Shown: in pieces, positions 20,858-31,195 of the stretch
How positions within the stretch are numbered: position 1 is the first letter of the stretch
Layout: every line of letters starts with the position of its first letter
Assembly (NCBI GenBank): GCA_019925105.1
Contig: JAHGAU010000005.1
Span: forward strand, 1,550,001-1,614,000
From: Niebla homalea
Taxonomy: Eukaryota; Ascomycota; Lecanoromycetes; Lecanorales; Ramalinaceae
Direction of reading: 5' to 3'
Length of the DNA stretch: 64,000 nucleotides
The notes under the pieces: model-generated
What the model was told of the DNA's origin: nothing
Databases searched by the model: none
The model's input: only the letters and a program-made list of their open reading frames with translations
Program-made: the position numbers and the translations under genes

Positions 20858-21472
20858 ACCCCCTAATCGGACAAACCCCCTAACGGGACACGCTAACCCC
20901 GATCTGGGTTATTATTTTATGTTTCTTTATTTTCTTCGTCTTCAACCCACTTATCACATCCTTATTGCTCCACAAATGACACTTACAGACCGTCAGTCAG
21001 GTTTTGGATAGCCTCACCGTCACCGTCACCCTTACTCTCAGCCTCAGTAAGCCCGTTACTATGTCCTTCAGCAAGCCCTTTACCAAACCCTTTACCGAAC
21101 CCTTCACTAGGCCCTTTACCAAAAAGCGATGATGTGGGGCTCATCGCGGTAGAGGCATAGGAGGATCAGGCGTGGCCTCATGTTGAAGTGTTTACGGAGG
21201 GGCTTGCAAAGGGGCTTGCGGAGGGGCTTGCGGAGGGGCTTGCAAAAGGGTTTGTTTATCTATGAGATTGAGAGTGACGGTAAAGGTAACGGTGAGGGTG
21301 AAGGTGAAGATAAGGCAATCCAAAACCTATTGACTGACGGTCTGTAAGTGTCATTTGTAGAGTAACAAGGATGTAATAAGTGGGTTGAAGACCAAGAAAA
21401 TTAAAAAAGATAGAAAAAGTAGTCCAAATCGGGGTTAGCGTGTCCCGCTAGGGGTTTGCCCGGTTAGGGGGT
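20858..21472. mobile_element. 615-bp MITE with about 170-bp terminal inverted repeats
   Basis: Starts ACCCCCTAA and ends TTAGGGGGT. The inverted repeats run inward through GGGACACGCTAACCCCGAT and the GACACTTACAGACCGTCAGTC block to the GTTTTGGAT word. The centre holds short tandem repeats of GGGGCTTGC and CCCTTTACC type. No coding capacity. Flanks carry similar GCAATATCTGC words but no clean target duplication was identified. Confidence 0.75.
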
Positions 21473-21844
21473 AATTCATTGGTCCGCAATATCTCCCTAT
21501 TATATCCATAGTCCGCGCTACATATGCAGGATTGTACTGCGTGATTGACAGTTGCAATCGGTCTTCGCCTTCCTAGTCATGATATCGTCATCTCCGGCAG
21601 TTGGAGCCTGTAAATCACTATCGTTTGCCCTTGAATCACCAAATTTCGATAGTGTTGCAACACGTATTTATATACAAGGCGCGCGGCACATTTCGGGAGG
21701 GGCCAAGGAATTTCTCAATGCCTGTCTAGCGTCGCTAGTGGATACTTGGCAACTGGCTCACGCCATGGGTATTAGAACATTCACAACATCCCTGTTGATT
21801 ATTATTCTCATGGCATAATAACTAATATCACTAGTGGTCGACCA

Positions 21845-22520
21845 TCTCGGCACCGAGGTTCTCCAGATAAACTACAGTGTTTTTGGGTGGTAGCAATGGG
21901 AGTATATAGGTATTAAGCATAGCTTCATATATAGAGCCTTCGCTCATCTTTCGGGGTCTCCGTCCAAGTTACGGTGTTTTTGGGCCTGTCGCGGTGGGGC
22001 CACAGGGGCATCGGGTGTCGCATCATAGTAAAGGGCTTGTTGAAGGGCTTACTGGGGATAAGGGTAGGGGTGCAGGCGAGGGTGCAGGCGAGGGTGCAGG
22101 TGAGGGTGCAGGTGAGGATGCAGGTGAGGGTGCAGGTGAGGGTGCAGGTGAGGGTGCAGGTGATGGTGCAGGTGAAGGGCCTTGCTCAGCTCTCAGGTTC
22201 TCCACCCAAATCGCGGTGTGTTTGGACTTGTTGCGGTGGGGGATACGGGCATGGCGCGTCACTTCTTGGTGAAGGGCTTGGTAAAGGGTCTGCTTAGTGA
22301 GGGGCTTGGTGAAGGTTTTGGTGAAGGCCTTACACAGCTCTGAGGTCCTCCATCCATATCACGGTGTTTTTGGGCTGGTTATGGTAGGGGCACGCGGGCA
22401 TAGCGCGTCACCTCTTGCTGAAGGGCTTGGTAAAGGGCATGTTGAAGGGCTTAGCAAAGGGTTTGCTGAGGTTGTGGGTGAGGGTGAGGATGCAGGTGAG
22501 GGTAAGGGTGCAGCTTTTGG
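21845..22520. repeat. Four degenerate copies of a roughly 140-150 bp unit
   Basis: Each unit starts near a GAGGTTCTCC/GAGGTCCTCC word, passes a CGGTGTTTTTGGGC block and ends with GGGCTTG-rich sequence (starts near 21855, 21955, 22190 and 22345). One unit is expanded by a 12-bp minisatellite at about 22069-22180. Similar GGGCTTG words occur inside the nearby MITE, so the two are probably related. Confidence 0.6.
22069..22180. repeat. Minisatellite, 12-bp unit GGTGCAGGTGAG
   Basis: About nine copies with few substitutions; produces spurious Gly-Ala-Gly-Glu and Pro-Ala-Pro-Ser frames. Confidence 0.85.
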
Positions 22521-22529
22521 TGAGTGTTT

Positions 22530-22680
22530 TTATCCCTCGCTTTGCTGCAATGGCAGCATTTCCTATTAGCGTTAGTATATCGATAAGAAGTCTTAGTTTA
22601 TATGTGAATCTCGGGTATCGATAAATAACCTAGTATGAATAGGTGGTGCTGCCATCGCAGCAAAGCGAGGGATAAGTGTG
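22530..22680. repeat. Inverted repeat around 22605
   Basis: TATCCCTCGCTTTGCTGC at 22530 is repeated in inverse orientation (GCAGCAAAGCGAGGGATA) ending near 22674, with further complementarity (ATGGCAGCA, CTATTA) inside. A foldback of about 145 bp. Confidence 0.65.
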
Positions 22681-22804
22681 ATGAATCTCTATGTACATAG
22701 CATCACGGTTTGCGGTATGCATGAGCATAGCGGGTAGCTTCTGCGGGGGTCTTGGCGCGCAGTTCCAATATATAGCCACCCTCAGCCACCTACCTGCACT
22801 CTTA

Positions 22805-24694
22805 TCACCTCTGATGACCCGCTGCAGGATTTGCGGCAAGGTACTCCTCAATCAAGCCCCGATAGTCGCTCGGTCGATAAGGCTGGAACATTTCGAGCAC
22901 CGCATTCTTTTTCCTCTGTGTCCGGATTCCAAGGTCCCTGCCAAGGTCGTCGCAATAGGCTAAATAATCGTAAATCGAGTAAGCATGACGTCGACCTGGG
23001 CAATCACAATCGGTCAGCCTTGACAAATGATGCTTACGGGCTTTACACATGGCTTACCCTGCTCCAGGTATCGCTTGCGCGTCCATGCGTTCCATACCGA
23101 TACCTCCGCCTTCATGCTTTCAAGTGACGGCAGTTTCACGTTGCCTCGCAGGTACTCGACGCCCCATAGCGCCTGGAATTCGGCAACTAGGGGTGTAAAG
23201 ACTGAGTGGATCTGCCCTGGGCTACGTCGCACGGGCTGGTCAGTACCTGCTTTCGGGTTCTTTCCCGAAGGTAATCTCGATCAGGACTCACAAAAAAAGT
23301 GACCGATCATTCTTGGCAGAGGCCACTGGGCTGACGAGCCGCTTGTACAGCCTCCATGACCTCTTCTCCGAATGCTCTGTTTCCGTCTGTGGCCCATTCT
23401 TGAGATACGGCAGCACCCTGTCGACGACCGCATCAGCTTTGGCATCCAACCGCTTCCAATCGAGATCGAGATCATGAGATGACGGCAGTCCATATTGGTC
23501 ACGCAATTCCTCGTCGAACGAGCTCAAATTCTGCGTCCAGCCCGTGCAAAGGATTGCGGCATCGGCTCCCACAGTCGTGCCGTCTTTGAGGTGCACTTGG
23601 TCATCCTCGCCAAAAGCCGAGATGTTGGTGCGATGCACGGTGATATCCCCACCATGGAATGTCTTCCAAAAGTCAGGCACGCTTGCCAGACCGAGACCCG
23701 CATTTGCCCACATGATACCCTCTCCATGTGGCAGAGGCCGGAGCTTGCGTGCATTCTCAGTTCGAGCGTAGCCTGCATGGACTTCGGCACACTTGTTGAC
23801 TACTCGCCAGAAGCCTCGGACGCACAGTCGTCCGAGCTTCGTCTTCTGCAACATCTGATACCATACTCCGTGTGCGTTCAAGATGGCTGGGGAGAAGGCT
23901 GCGCATGCCCGCGTTGCCATGACATCAACCGTGTTGAGGAAGCCGAATAGTCTGGTCCCAAGTGTTAGCAGATTTGGCCATATTCGCGAGAAACGATATC
24001 CTTCAGAGACCTACCGAGGAGGCATTATAGCGAGTGGCCCGCTTCCGTCCTCTCGAATTATCCATTCCACACGTTTGCCGGCCTTCAGCAGCAGGAAGAC
24101 AGCATCATACGAGCTCTTGGCTGCGCCTAGTACTAGAACCCGCTGGACCGTGGGACTGTGGAGGTATCCTAGCTGTCGTCCAAGATCCGCAGAGTGCATA
24201 ATTTTTCCCTGGAAGCCTTGATTGGGGAAGTGAACGATATGTGGCTGAGAAGTGACGCCACTGGCGATAATAAGCTTGTCACAACGAAGCGGACGGGAAA
24301 GGCTTGGAGAGGTGAGATGCCATTGACCAGAGTCTAATTTGTCGACTTTGGTAATCCTTGTCTGCAGACGGACATGTTTGGCGACGTCATGATCGTGAGC
24401 AAAATTGTACAGGTACTTGCTAATGGTTTCTCCTGAAATGTAGCGATCTGGAGTGAGTCCCTCGTTTCTCATAGGATAGAAAGTGTACTCAAAGAGCCCA
24501 TGCCCGACTTGAGCAAAAAGATTAGGGTAAATCCTCTCCTTTGACCAAACGCCGCCAATTGAGGCGGCATCGTCAACGATCAGGAGTTGCGTTGCTGGAG
24601 CCAAGCGAAGGAAGGTCCAGGCTGCAATGAGGCCGTACCAACCTGCACCGATGATGACGACGTCAAAGTCCTCTGTGGAGTCGCTTGAATTCAT
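22805..24694 (-). CDS. FAD-dependent monooxygenase (FMO-like)
   Basis: Model: complement(join(22805..22995,23058..23221,23292..23951,24015..24694)), 564 aa. Class-B flavoprotein layout: FAD-binding GAGWYG at residues 16-21 following a beta strand (DVVIIGAG), the GGVWSKERIYPNLFAQ segment of fungal FMO-like enzymes, a second dinucleotide (NADPH) motif VLVLGAAKSSYDA at about 195, and a distal ATG-like motif (DAAILCTGW). Family members use NADPH and O2 to hydroxylate or insert oxygen (N-oxidation, epoxidation or Baeyer-Villiger); which applies is not visible. The third intron's acceptor (GTAG) is inferred; the others are canonical, with TGCTAAC or GCTGACC branch sites. Start at 24694 chosen because the frame upstream has no ATG. 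Head-to-head with the 8-TM gene, sharing a promoter with a CGG-N9-CCG site. Probable tailoring oxygenase of the cluster. Confidence 0.9.
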
Positions 24695-25212
24695 GGCGGC
24701 CTCCTGGATTCCTGGACTTGATGTGAAGGAGAAAATGAACTTGGTATCACCGCATTCTATCTGGATTGTTCTAGGTATTGCGATAATGTTCAATATTTCG
24801 GCGCAGGTGGACACCGCTGGAAATACGGCTTCTCAAGCCTTGCTTCATCCGTGCTCCTCATCTAGGACTCGCTTTGCACCGAGACCTAGAGGACGGTATC
24901 TCCGCTTGCATGTGCGCGAGAGCCCGTCCGCACCTCGCAACGTGCCCCGAGTGGTTCCTGACCGTCTCACCCCCGACAGATCTCTCGGGCTGCATGTCCG
25001 CAGGTAGCTTATGCCCTATCTCAGACTGATTGTTACCCCCCACTGCAACCCATTCACATGTGGGGTAGTAAAATGAGCTATCATTGTCCAGACGGTAGCG
25101 ACCGAAAAAGAAGTATCGTGATCAGCTCGCAAATAGTAATGAGTGCATCGTTCTTCCACAACTCCCCACCCTTCACCTTCGACGTACAGTCTCATTTGAT
25201 TTGCTACCAGAC
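24695..25212. promoter_or_regulatory. Divergent promoter of monooxygenase and 8-TM protein, with CGG-N9-CCG
   Basis: 518 bp between the start codons. A CGG-N9-CCG site lies at 24986-25000, and a separate CGG-N6-CCG at 25093-25104. A single regulator bound here could switch both genes. Confidence 0.55.
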
Positions 25213-26333
25213 ATGTCTCGTCAATCATGGCTCTTTATTCTGATTGCAGCGTTTGCCTTCTACAACCTGTGGATCCGTATGCTCATGAACGGCACCCTTG
25301 CATCCATTGACAGCATCAAAGCCAGCAAAATACTCCCAGGAGGCAAGCCCTTACGATTAGAATACACTGGGACATACGTCCTGGACGACAGTCTTGCCAC
25401 CCTAGTGATCTTTTTCGATCCGCTACTCGACCGAAGCAACCCAAATGGCAGACTGCTCATGCTGGACGTCCTTGTAACGCTTCACAGCGCGATCATGTGG
25501 ATAACAGTGGAATCCCAACGCAAACATCAGAAGCACTGGCTCTTGAATCTGTAAGTATGACACTGGAAGAAATGCGAGCCAGTCGCTGATCTGTGCATAG
25601 CACGGCCCTATTCGGTGTTCTCTGGAATGCTGTTGGCGCTGCTTTTATTCTTCCATTGTACTGCTTCGTCTATTTTGTCTTTAGCAGAAGATCAACACGT
25701 CCGCCGCCGCTTCCGGAAGCACAAGCTCTGACCCCATCACTTTTGCTGGCTTCATACGTGCCGGTGGCAATTGCAATGGGCGCACCACTGGTATTCGCAT
25801 CGGATCCCGCGACGGTACAGGGCATCGTCGCTGCGTTTCAGTTCGGACCGGTGGTATTCGTGGTGTTTCAGAAGCTTCTCTCGTTAGTTTTACCACAGAT
25901 GAGGGGATCGTGCGAGAGAGAAGACGACCTGATAGCCAGGTGGCATGTCAAGCTTGCCTATCTGATCAGTGCGGTCGTCTGCGGAGTGACCCACCTCTAC
26001 TGTCTCGTATCAATCGCCCTCGCTGGAAAGGGCAGCAGTGTCAGCTTTTCGGGCGTGTTTCTGCCGAACCCCGACAGTGTGATACCTGGATCGGACATGA
26101 ACTTGCCACAGGGCTCAACGCTTTTCATGCATTTCGACAACTTGTTTATCAGCCTTACCTGCATATTTTGGGCAGGATTCGTGTTGAGAGAGAGATTTGG
26201 CGGGGTCAAGTTCCCCTTGACATTAGCTGTATTCGTTTTGGCGGTTGGTTGCTTCATCCTGGGCCCAGGAGCTACATTGAGCGCCGCCTTGTACTTGAGT
26301 GAAGATTGTGGATTGATTAAGCTTGTTGAGTAG
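25213..26333 (+). CDS. Polytopic membrane protein (about 8 TM) in the metabolite cluster
   Basis: Model: join(25213..25550,25601..26333), 356 aa. Helices can be seen at LFILIAAFAFYNLWI, LLMLDVLVTLHSAIMWI, TALFGVLWNAVGAAFILPLYCFVYFVF, LTPSLLLASYVPVAIAMGAPLVFA, VAAFQFGPVVFVVFQKLLSLV, LAYLISAVVCGVTHLYCLVSIAL, LFISLTCIFWAGFVL and LTLAVFVLAVGCFILGPGA. Size and topology resemble membrane proteins found in several fungal terpenoid and meroterpenoid clusters, some of which are cyclases, but I cannot place it in one of these families by motif. Charged residues within or next to helices (DD in TYVLDDSLATL, E in SQRKH region) could be functional. Its promoter is shared with the monooxygenase. Role unknown; likely biosynthetic or transport-related. 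Confidence 0.8.
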
Positions 26334-26909
26334 GAGAGCCAGTGAAATGGAGAGAGATTGAGAGATGTGTAGTTTGCCAGGCATCGAACCACATCGACGG
26401 ATTCGGGTTGGGAAGAAATGCTTTTTTGACAACACAAGAGCTGGGGCTCGGAAAGTGTAGATGGATTGGGAGATGAAACGAATTGGCCTGTATGGATTTT
26501 TCTCCAGATTGAATTCACGTCTTATTGGTCGTAGGGTCCTTTGAGCTGGTATGAGCCTTCATGTTGTCGTGGCGAAAGCAGGTTCACCTACGATCATATT
26601 GCCTATTTGGGCAATGTGGGCTCGGCAGGCCGCTGGGAGAGAACATGAACTGGCTTTTGGTAGGAATATGTGATTGGCGAGTAGTCTTTAGCGGGCGAGT
26701 GTGCGTGAGATGCAAGAATGCGATGCCGTCATATGCATAGTGGATTGTTCATTGTTTGCCGTCGCTCCGGATGCTCGCAAGCATACCGCAGACGTACTCT
26801 ATATTCAGGCGTTGCGATGCAAGAACCAAACCTTTGACAGAGCGATTTTGAGATTTTGCTACAATGAAAGAGACGATAACTTCTCTGCCGCGAACCGGAT
26901 GTTTTCTCA
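26334..26909. other. Convergent 3' region, nothing recognised
   Basis: Lies between two converging stop codons. Small frames only; no repeat or RNA gene seen. Confidence 0.4.
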
Positions 26910-27760
26910 CTACTGATAGGCTCCACAATCCTCACTTTCAAGCCTCTCAGTCTCATCCCAACCTCCCAAAGCAGGATCGAGCGCATTCATCCAGCTAGTC
27001 ACATTCTCCCCAATCTCGCACCAAGGCGCGATGTACGAGCCTTTGGTATGTCCAGCCTCTCTCAAATTTTTCTGCATCAGCCCAAGCACGATCTGGTGAA
27101 ACTCGGGGAAACCCTGCAAGCCATTGGTGTGGCACCCTCGCACGTGCCACGATACATTCGTCTGGACTGAGGAGATGGCTTCAGACTTGAAAGAGATTGC
27201 GTCGAAAGCGAAACTACCGTTCTTGCCGTGATACTGGATTGGTGCTGAGATGGAGTTGTAGCTACTGCGACTTATCATGGTCAACGTGGTAGAAGAGGTG
27301 CGTACCGTTCTTAAGTTGATACTCAAATAAGACTGACCCATCGCCGCGCGACTGCTTCTTGACGAGCTCTTCGTGCCACTCGTAGACTCCTTGCAGCGAA
27401 GCGACGTCAAGGAAGCGAACTGCACCAAGTTTGTTGTTGCACCCTCGAGTTTCTTTGATGGAGCTTCCAACCCAGCTCAGATCAAAATCTTGACATGTCG
27501 GTGTCAATTGACTCGACAGCGACACAATATTACTATATTGAGGGCTGCTTACAATCATTCACAATCTTCTTTATGGCATTTGCGTTGGCGCCCATCTGTG
27601 CGTACGTCGTGCATGTCACCAACTCCGTTCCAGATGGACATGAACATGGATGAGCCGAGAAAATGGAGCATTCAGGAAGGTTCTCTGCGGGAGGTGTCGA
27701 AATTGGCGACAATGCTAGATTGGCAAGAATGAGTTGCTGTGGAGTAATTGGGAGGATCAT
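26910..27760 (-). CDS. Conserved fungal protein of unknown function, possibly secreted
   Basis: Model: complement(join(26910..27244,27306..27488,27553..27760)), 241 aa. The protein looks like a family of small fungal proteins with the pattern CPSGTELVT.TTYA..GA.A near the start (here residues about 38-60), a central W-containing strand (FDLSWVGSSIKETRG), a DGSVLFEYQL strand, and an APIQYHGKNGSFAFDAISF...TNVSWHVRGC segment followed by a long helix and SYIAPW. The N-terminus is moderately hydrophobic and could be a signal peptide. The strand/helix order resembles a START/Bet v1-like (SRPBCC) fold, but that is a guess. Head-to-head with the DUF2306 gene across a promoter with a CGG-N9-CCG site, so probably part of the cluster. 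Confidence 0.75.
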
Positions 27761-28458
27761 GGTGCAGTTTCTTGCAACGAGATCAAGCGTTCAGGCCTTG
27801 ACAAGATGTGTAGGAATGCTCGCTCAAGTTCCTAGTCCTCGAAGCTGTAAAAAGCACGTTACGGCTTTTCGTTTGGGGTAAGACGAAGCAGGAGCAGTGC
27901 CATCGAGAAGCATGTACGTCGGAGATACACCCGAGGGTCGGTCCGGGGCGCGGAGTCGATTACCGAGTGGTGAAAGAGTCAGCCCGTGGGCACCGGCCAT
28001 AATCCCGTCACCCGTGTCCGCAATCTGATCGTTTACCAACGTCGAAGACCGCACTCCCCCGGAGAAGACAAAGCTAACCACTTTTCGCGGGGCTCTTTCG
28101 CGGGGCTCTTCCGCGAAAAGTCGTTAGCCTTTTCTTCTCAGGGAGGAGCCGCAGCATTGCCCACGTCCGTCGCGTTGGCGACAATGACCGGTTGCTTGAC
28201 CGGTCATAGTCAAGGCAGGTCGGGGTAAGAGTATCCGCCGAGGGTCCGGTCCCAGCGTGGTAAACAGATATGCCTCCTCGAGCAATTCCATCCTTGATCC
28301 CTACGGAACCATAGGGTGGATCCCTCCAGAGTGTTGTTCCCTATTGGCCCAATAACCCTCACGCTCCTGCGTTTCGAAAAGGATACCTTCCACACAATTT
28401 TGATCACGAGCAGACCTTACAGAGCAAGTACAGTAACTGTGGAAACCTCGATGCCAGT
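27761..28458. promoter_or_regulatory. Divergent promoter of the 241-aa protein and DUF2306 gene
   Basis: 698 bp. A CGG-N9-CCG site is at 27951-27965; near-variants with 8-bp spacing occur at about 27920 and 28189. Also holds a strong 95-bp hairpin at 28054-28148. Confidence 0.55.
28054..28148. repeat. 95-bp hairpin in the cluster promoter
   Basis: Arms of about 37 nt (28054-28090 and 28111-28148) centred on CTTTTCGCGG...CCGCGAAAAG, with TCGCGGGGCTCTT duplicated in the loop region. Stable foldback; could be a MITE remnant, or a regulatory or terminator-like structure. Confidence 0.65.
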
Positions 28459-29552
28459 ATGAAGCAGACAGCGGCAAGCCCCACCTCCTCCAAGTGGTGG
28501 ACCCACACAGCTCAGACGCTTGGGTTCAAGCAGATTCAAGATGCCAGATTTTGTGAGTTGAGAGAATGCCTCGAACGTAAAAAGGGGCCGCGAATGAGTG
28601 CGTCTACTAACATTTGACAGTCGTTGGCCTGAGCCTCGCGATGCTGTACTTTTGTGGGACCAGAATGGCCTACTTCGACGTTGACACCTTCTCCAGAAGC
28701 GTGTCTCCAGGGGACTGGTACTACTTCAAAGAAGGCTTGTACAGAGCAGCGATCCGCATCCATTTGTTTACCACAATTCCAGCTGGCCTGATGATGCTAC
28801 CACAGTTCGTTCCCAAGTTGAGGGCAAGAGCCCTCGGTCTTCACCGTATCAATGGCTACACAGTCATAGCTCTGATGAGTACTGGCAATGTGACTGCGCT
28901 CCTCGTTATGCGGCGCTCCTTTGGCGGAGACATTGCTGTTCAGAGTGCGGTCGTGACGCTTGCTGTGGCAAGTCAGATCGCGATGTACCAAGCATGGCGA
29001 AACGCCAAGATGCACAGGATCGGCCAGCACCGTATGTGGGCGATGAGGGCGATGATCTGGATGGCCTGTATTGTGTCGACCAGAGTGGTGATGCCAATCG
29101 CTGTCATAGCACTCTCAGCTATGGACAACTACTTTTTGGTAAAACCATGCCATGAGCTTGACTTCATCCAGCGTCAAGGGAAAACCACCTTCAGTGACGG
29201 TAGCATGAGACCCGTCGCGGAGCTATATCCAGAGTGCGGCAATATTACTTCCACGGAAGAGAAATGGGTTGCCGTCAAAGCCAAGTTCGATCTTTCAAGG
29301 CCAGATCAGGTCGGAGCTGCCTTGGACCTGACGTTTGGCATGGGGGTGAGTAACTGCCATCTCTCGTTGTTCCAAAGTACATTCAGATGCTGACGATAGC
29401 AACAGCTCTGGCTCTGCTTTTGTTTGCATGCAGCAGCCCTCGAGGTCTACTTGGATCTGAGGACCATGAGCAGGAGCGAGAAGTCAGCTGAAGAATCTTC
29501 GACTGTTCAGGGTTCGGGAGTCATCCCTGAAGATGATAAGAAGGCCGCATAG
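28459..29552 (+). CDS. DUF2306 family integral membrane protein
   Basis: Model: join(28459..28552,28621..29345,29406..29552), 321 aa. Characteristic DUF2306 features: RIHLFTTIPAGLMMLPQF, LHRINGYTVIALM with the conserved H-x-x-x-G-Y, a helix-rich centre (VVTLAVASQIAMYQAWRNAK), and HRIGQHRMWAMRAMIWMACIVSTRVVMP with paired His/Arg-Met residues. About six helices. The family is unassigned biochemically; the paired histidines recall b-type haem membrane proteins. A hydrophilic C-terminal tail is rich in Ser/Glu/Lys. The neighbours suggest a role in the metabolite cluster (redox or transport), which is inference. Confidence 0.85.
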
Positions 29553-30485
29553 CGACAGAGAATGAGGCAGGGCTCGTTCTGTGCGGCAGTAAGATCCAAG
29601 GAATGCCTTTCTGAAGGCATACAGTACGAGAGACAATAGCAAACTTCATGTTTCCCAGTAGTCTGATCGTTATATAGGCTCTGCTCAATCGTCATGTTGC
29701 TGGCGGTCCCCGCCGCTTTCAAGTGCATTGCTGCGTGATATCACAGCCGTACCTCCTGCCCTCGAGCTATAGCCGCCGTAGATCCAGGAAACTGTTGAGA
29801 GACGATAAAAGCAGAAGACCGACTGACTCACCGATGGCCAAAGTCGCGGCGCTGCATTCGTGCGCGAGGCAATAGATACTCGTACGATAGACATCAAGGA
29901 CAGGGTGTAGTTTAACTACTAGCTAATTTGCCGGATATGCGGAGTGGCCACTTGTCGGCTAAGCGGCCCTTCAGGGGCCGTGCGGGGGAACTCAGAGATT
30001 TGTATCCCTAAGTTCTTCATCTCATCATTGAGGACCTGCTTGGACAACGGCTTTTGTCAAAATTGGACCCCCGCCCACTCCTTTTGTGTACATAGCTCTA
30101 CATAGACAGCCCGAGGTTCCCAGCTCTTGCGGGGGGGTCTCAACCCTGGCTTCACCTCGTGGCCGGGCCACGCTGGAGGGTTGCCTCGACGGCAAGGTCC
30201 CTGTAACCCAGGTCCTGAGACAGGCCAATCAAAAACACTACAAACACCAAAAACACCACAAATCCACGTATACACGTAGCAGGGATCGAGCAAATTAGAT
30301 GCTGTTGGGAATGCCGAGACTTATCATTACGTAATCATCAGCTCGGCTTCTCGGGCCGTACGAAGGGTCTATTGCTTGCGACACCGATGTGCATTCGAGA
30401 TGTTCGTTAATATCTTCCTCACCTGGACGACACGACTTCGCCTGTCGATACATTATACCGCATCATCTCTACGCAATCAATTTCC
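29553..30485. other. Gene-free stretch between DUF2306 and DUF3237 genes
   Basis: Convergent 3' flanks. Open frames at 30025-30293 are short, Pro/Gly/Arg-rich and overlap on both strands, so no gene is called. No repeat unit recognised. Confidence 0.4.
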
Positions 30486-31195
30486 TCAGTCCATGTCTGT
30501 AGATGGGACGAGTTCAGAAACCCGGCTTTCCACGGTCAGCCCTTTCATCATGCCCTCGGGATGCACCACGAAACGTCCGTTCCCCACCCAGGATTTGTTC
30601 TCAAGAAACTTATACTTGGGGTGGCCACTTTCAAAAGTGTGGATGGTAGCTGGATATGCATGAGTGGCAGTTCAATAATGGGGAGTGTGCCACTCACTGC
30701 TGGACCCGAAAGGAACCGTCTTGGCCTCTGGTGAATAGGAGAAGATCTTCGTGGTTCCCTCATTCATCGCGACTATGCCAGTGTACGTGAAAGAGACTGG
30801 CACACTCTCTGCGTCCCTGGGCTCAGGTCAGCATTGTGTCGGCCGGCTGGCATCAGACTCACGACTGACTTGGCAACACCCCGGACGTTGAGGCGGGCAC
30901 GGCCCTTGTCGGCATCAAAATACAACCAGTCCCCCCCGAAGACGACTTGCAAGTCCAAGTCCTGGCCGCTTCCGGGAATAGACTTGATAGTGCCGCTGTT
31001 GGCTGCCTGGTTTGTCGGTCAGCCCGCTCTGCTCTCGGCTGGTCGATCAGGGCAACACACAATGTGGAAGAGGTTTGATCCGTTCGACACTTCACCAACT
31101 GGGCTTGAGTCCCCTACGTTGAGCTTCATCACCCAGCTCGGCTTCAGCGAAGGAAATCCGGTCTCGCCCGTTACGTTGGTTGTATCGTCACCCAT
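30486..31195 (-). CDS. DUF3237 (UPF0311) family protein
   Basis: Model: complement(join(30486..30649,30698..30816,30870..31006,31061..31195)), 184 aa; intron 2 uses a GTCAGT donor. Motifs in order: LNVGDSSPVGEVSNGSNLFHI, NSGTIKSIPGSGQDLDLQVVFGGDW, DADKGRARLNVRGVAK, SVPVSFTYTGIV, and FESGHPKYKFLENKSWVGNGRF. This is the usual beta-barrel pattern of DUF3237 proteins (normally 150-190 aa). The biochemical role of the family is not settled; small beta-barrel proteins in fungal clusters can act as cyclases, isomerases or dehydratases. Head-to-head with the HR-PKS, sharing a promoter with three CGG-N9-CCG sites, which ties it to polyketide assembly. As the PKS lacks a release domain, a post-PKS cyclisation role is an attractive but untested idea. 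Confidence 0.85.

Larger units (their letters stand above)
20620..22804. other. Repeat-rich, gene-free stretch between regulator and monooxygenase
   Basis: Contains, left to right, two diverged copies of an ACTTAATTATCTGCATGATAACC block (about 20706 and 20779), the MITE at 20858-21472, a stretch with no feature (21473-21840), and a degenerate repeat array with a minisatellite (21845-22520). No gene is supported; the 88-codon frame at 21552 begins with TTG and has no conserved features. Confidence 0.5.

Noticed and set aside
21552..21818. 88-aa frame between repeats
   Set aside because: First codon is TTG, not ATG; no domain or signal peptide.
27901..28210. CGG-N8-CCG repeats near 27920 and 28189
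   Set aside because: Spacing differs by one base from the shared motif, so they were not counted as sites, although the second is part of a striking palindrome.
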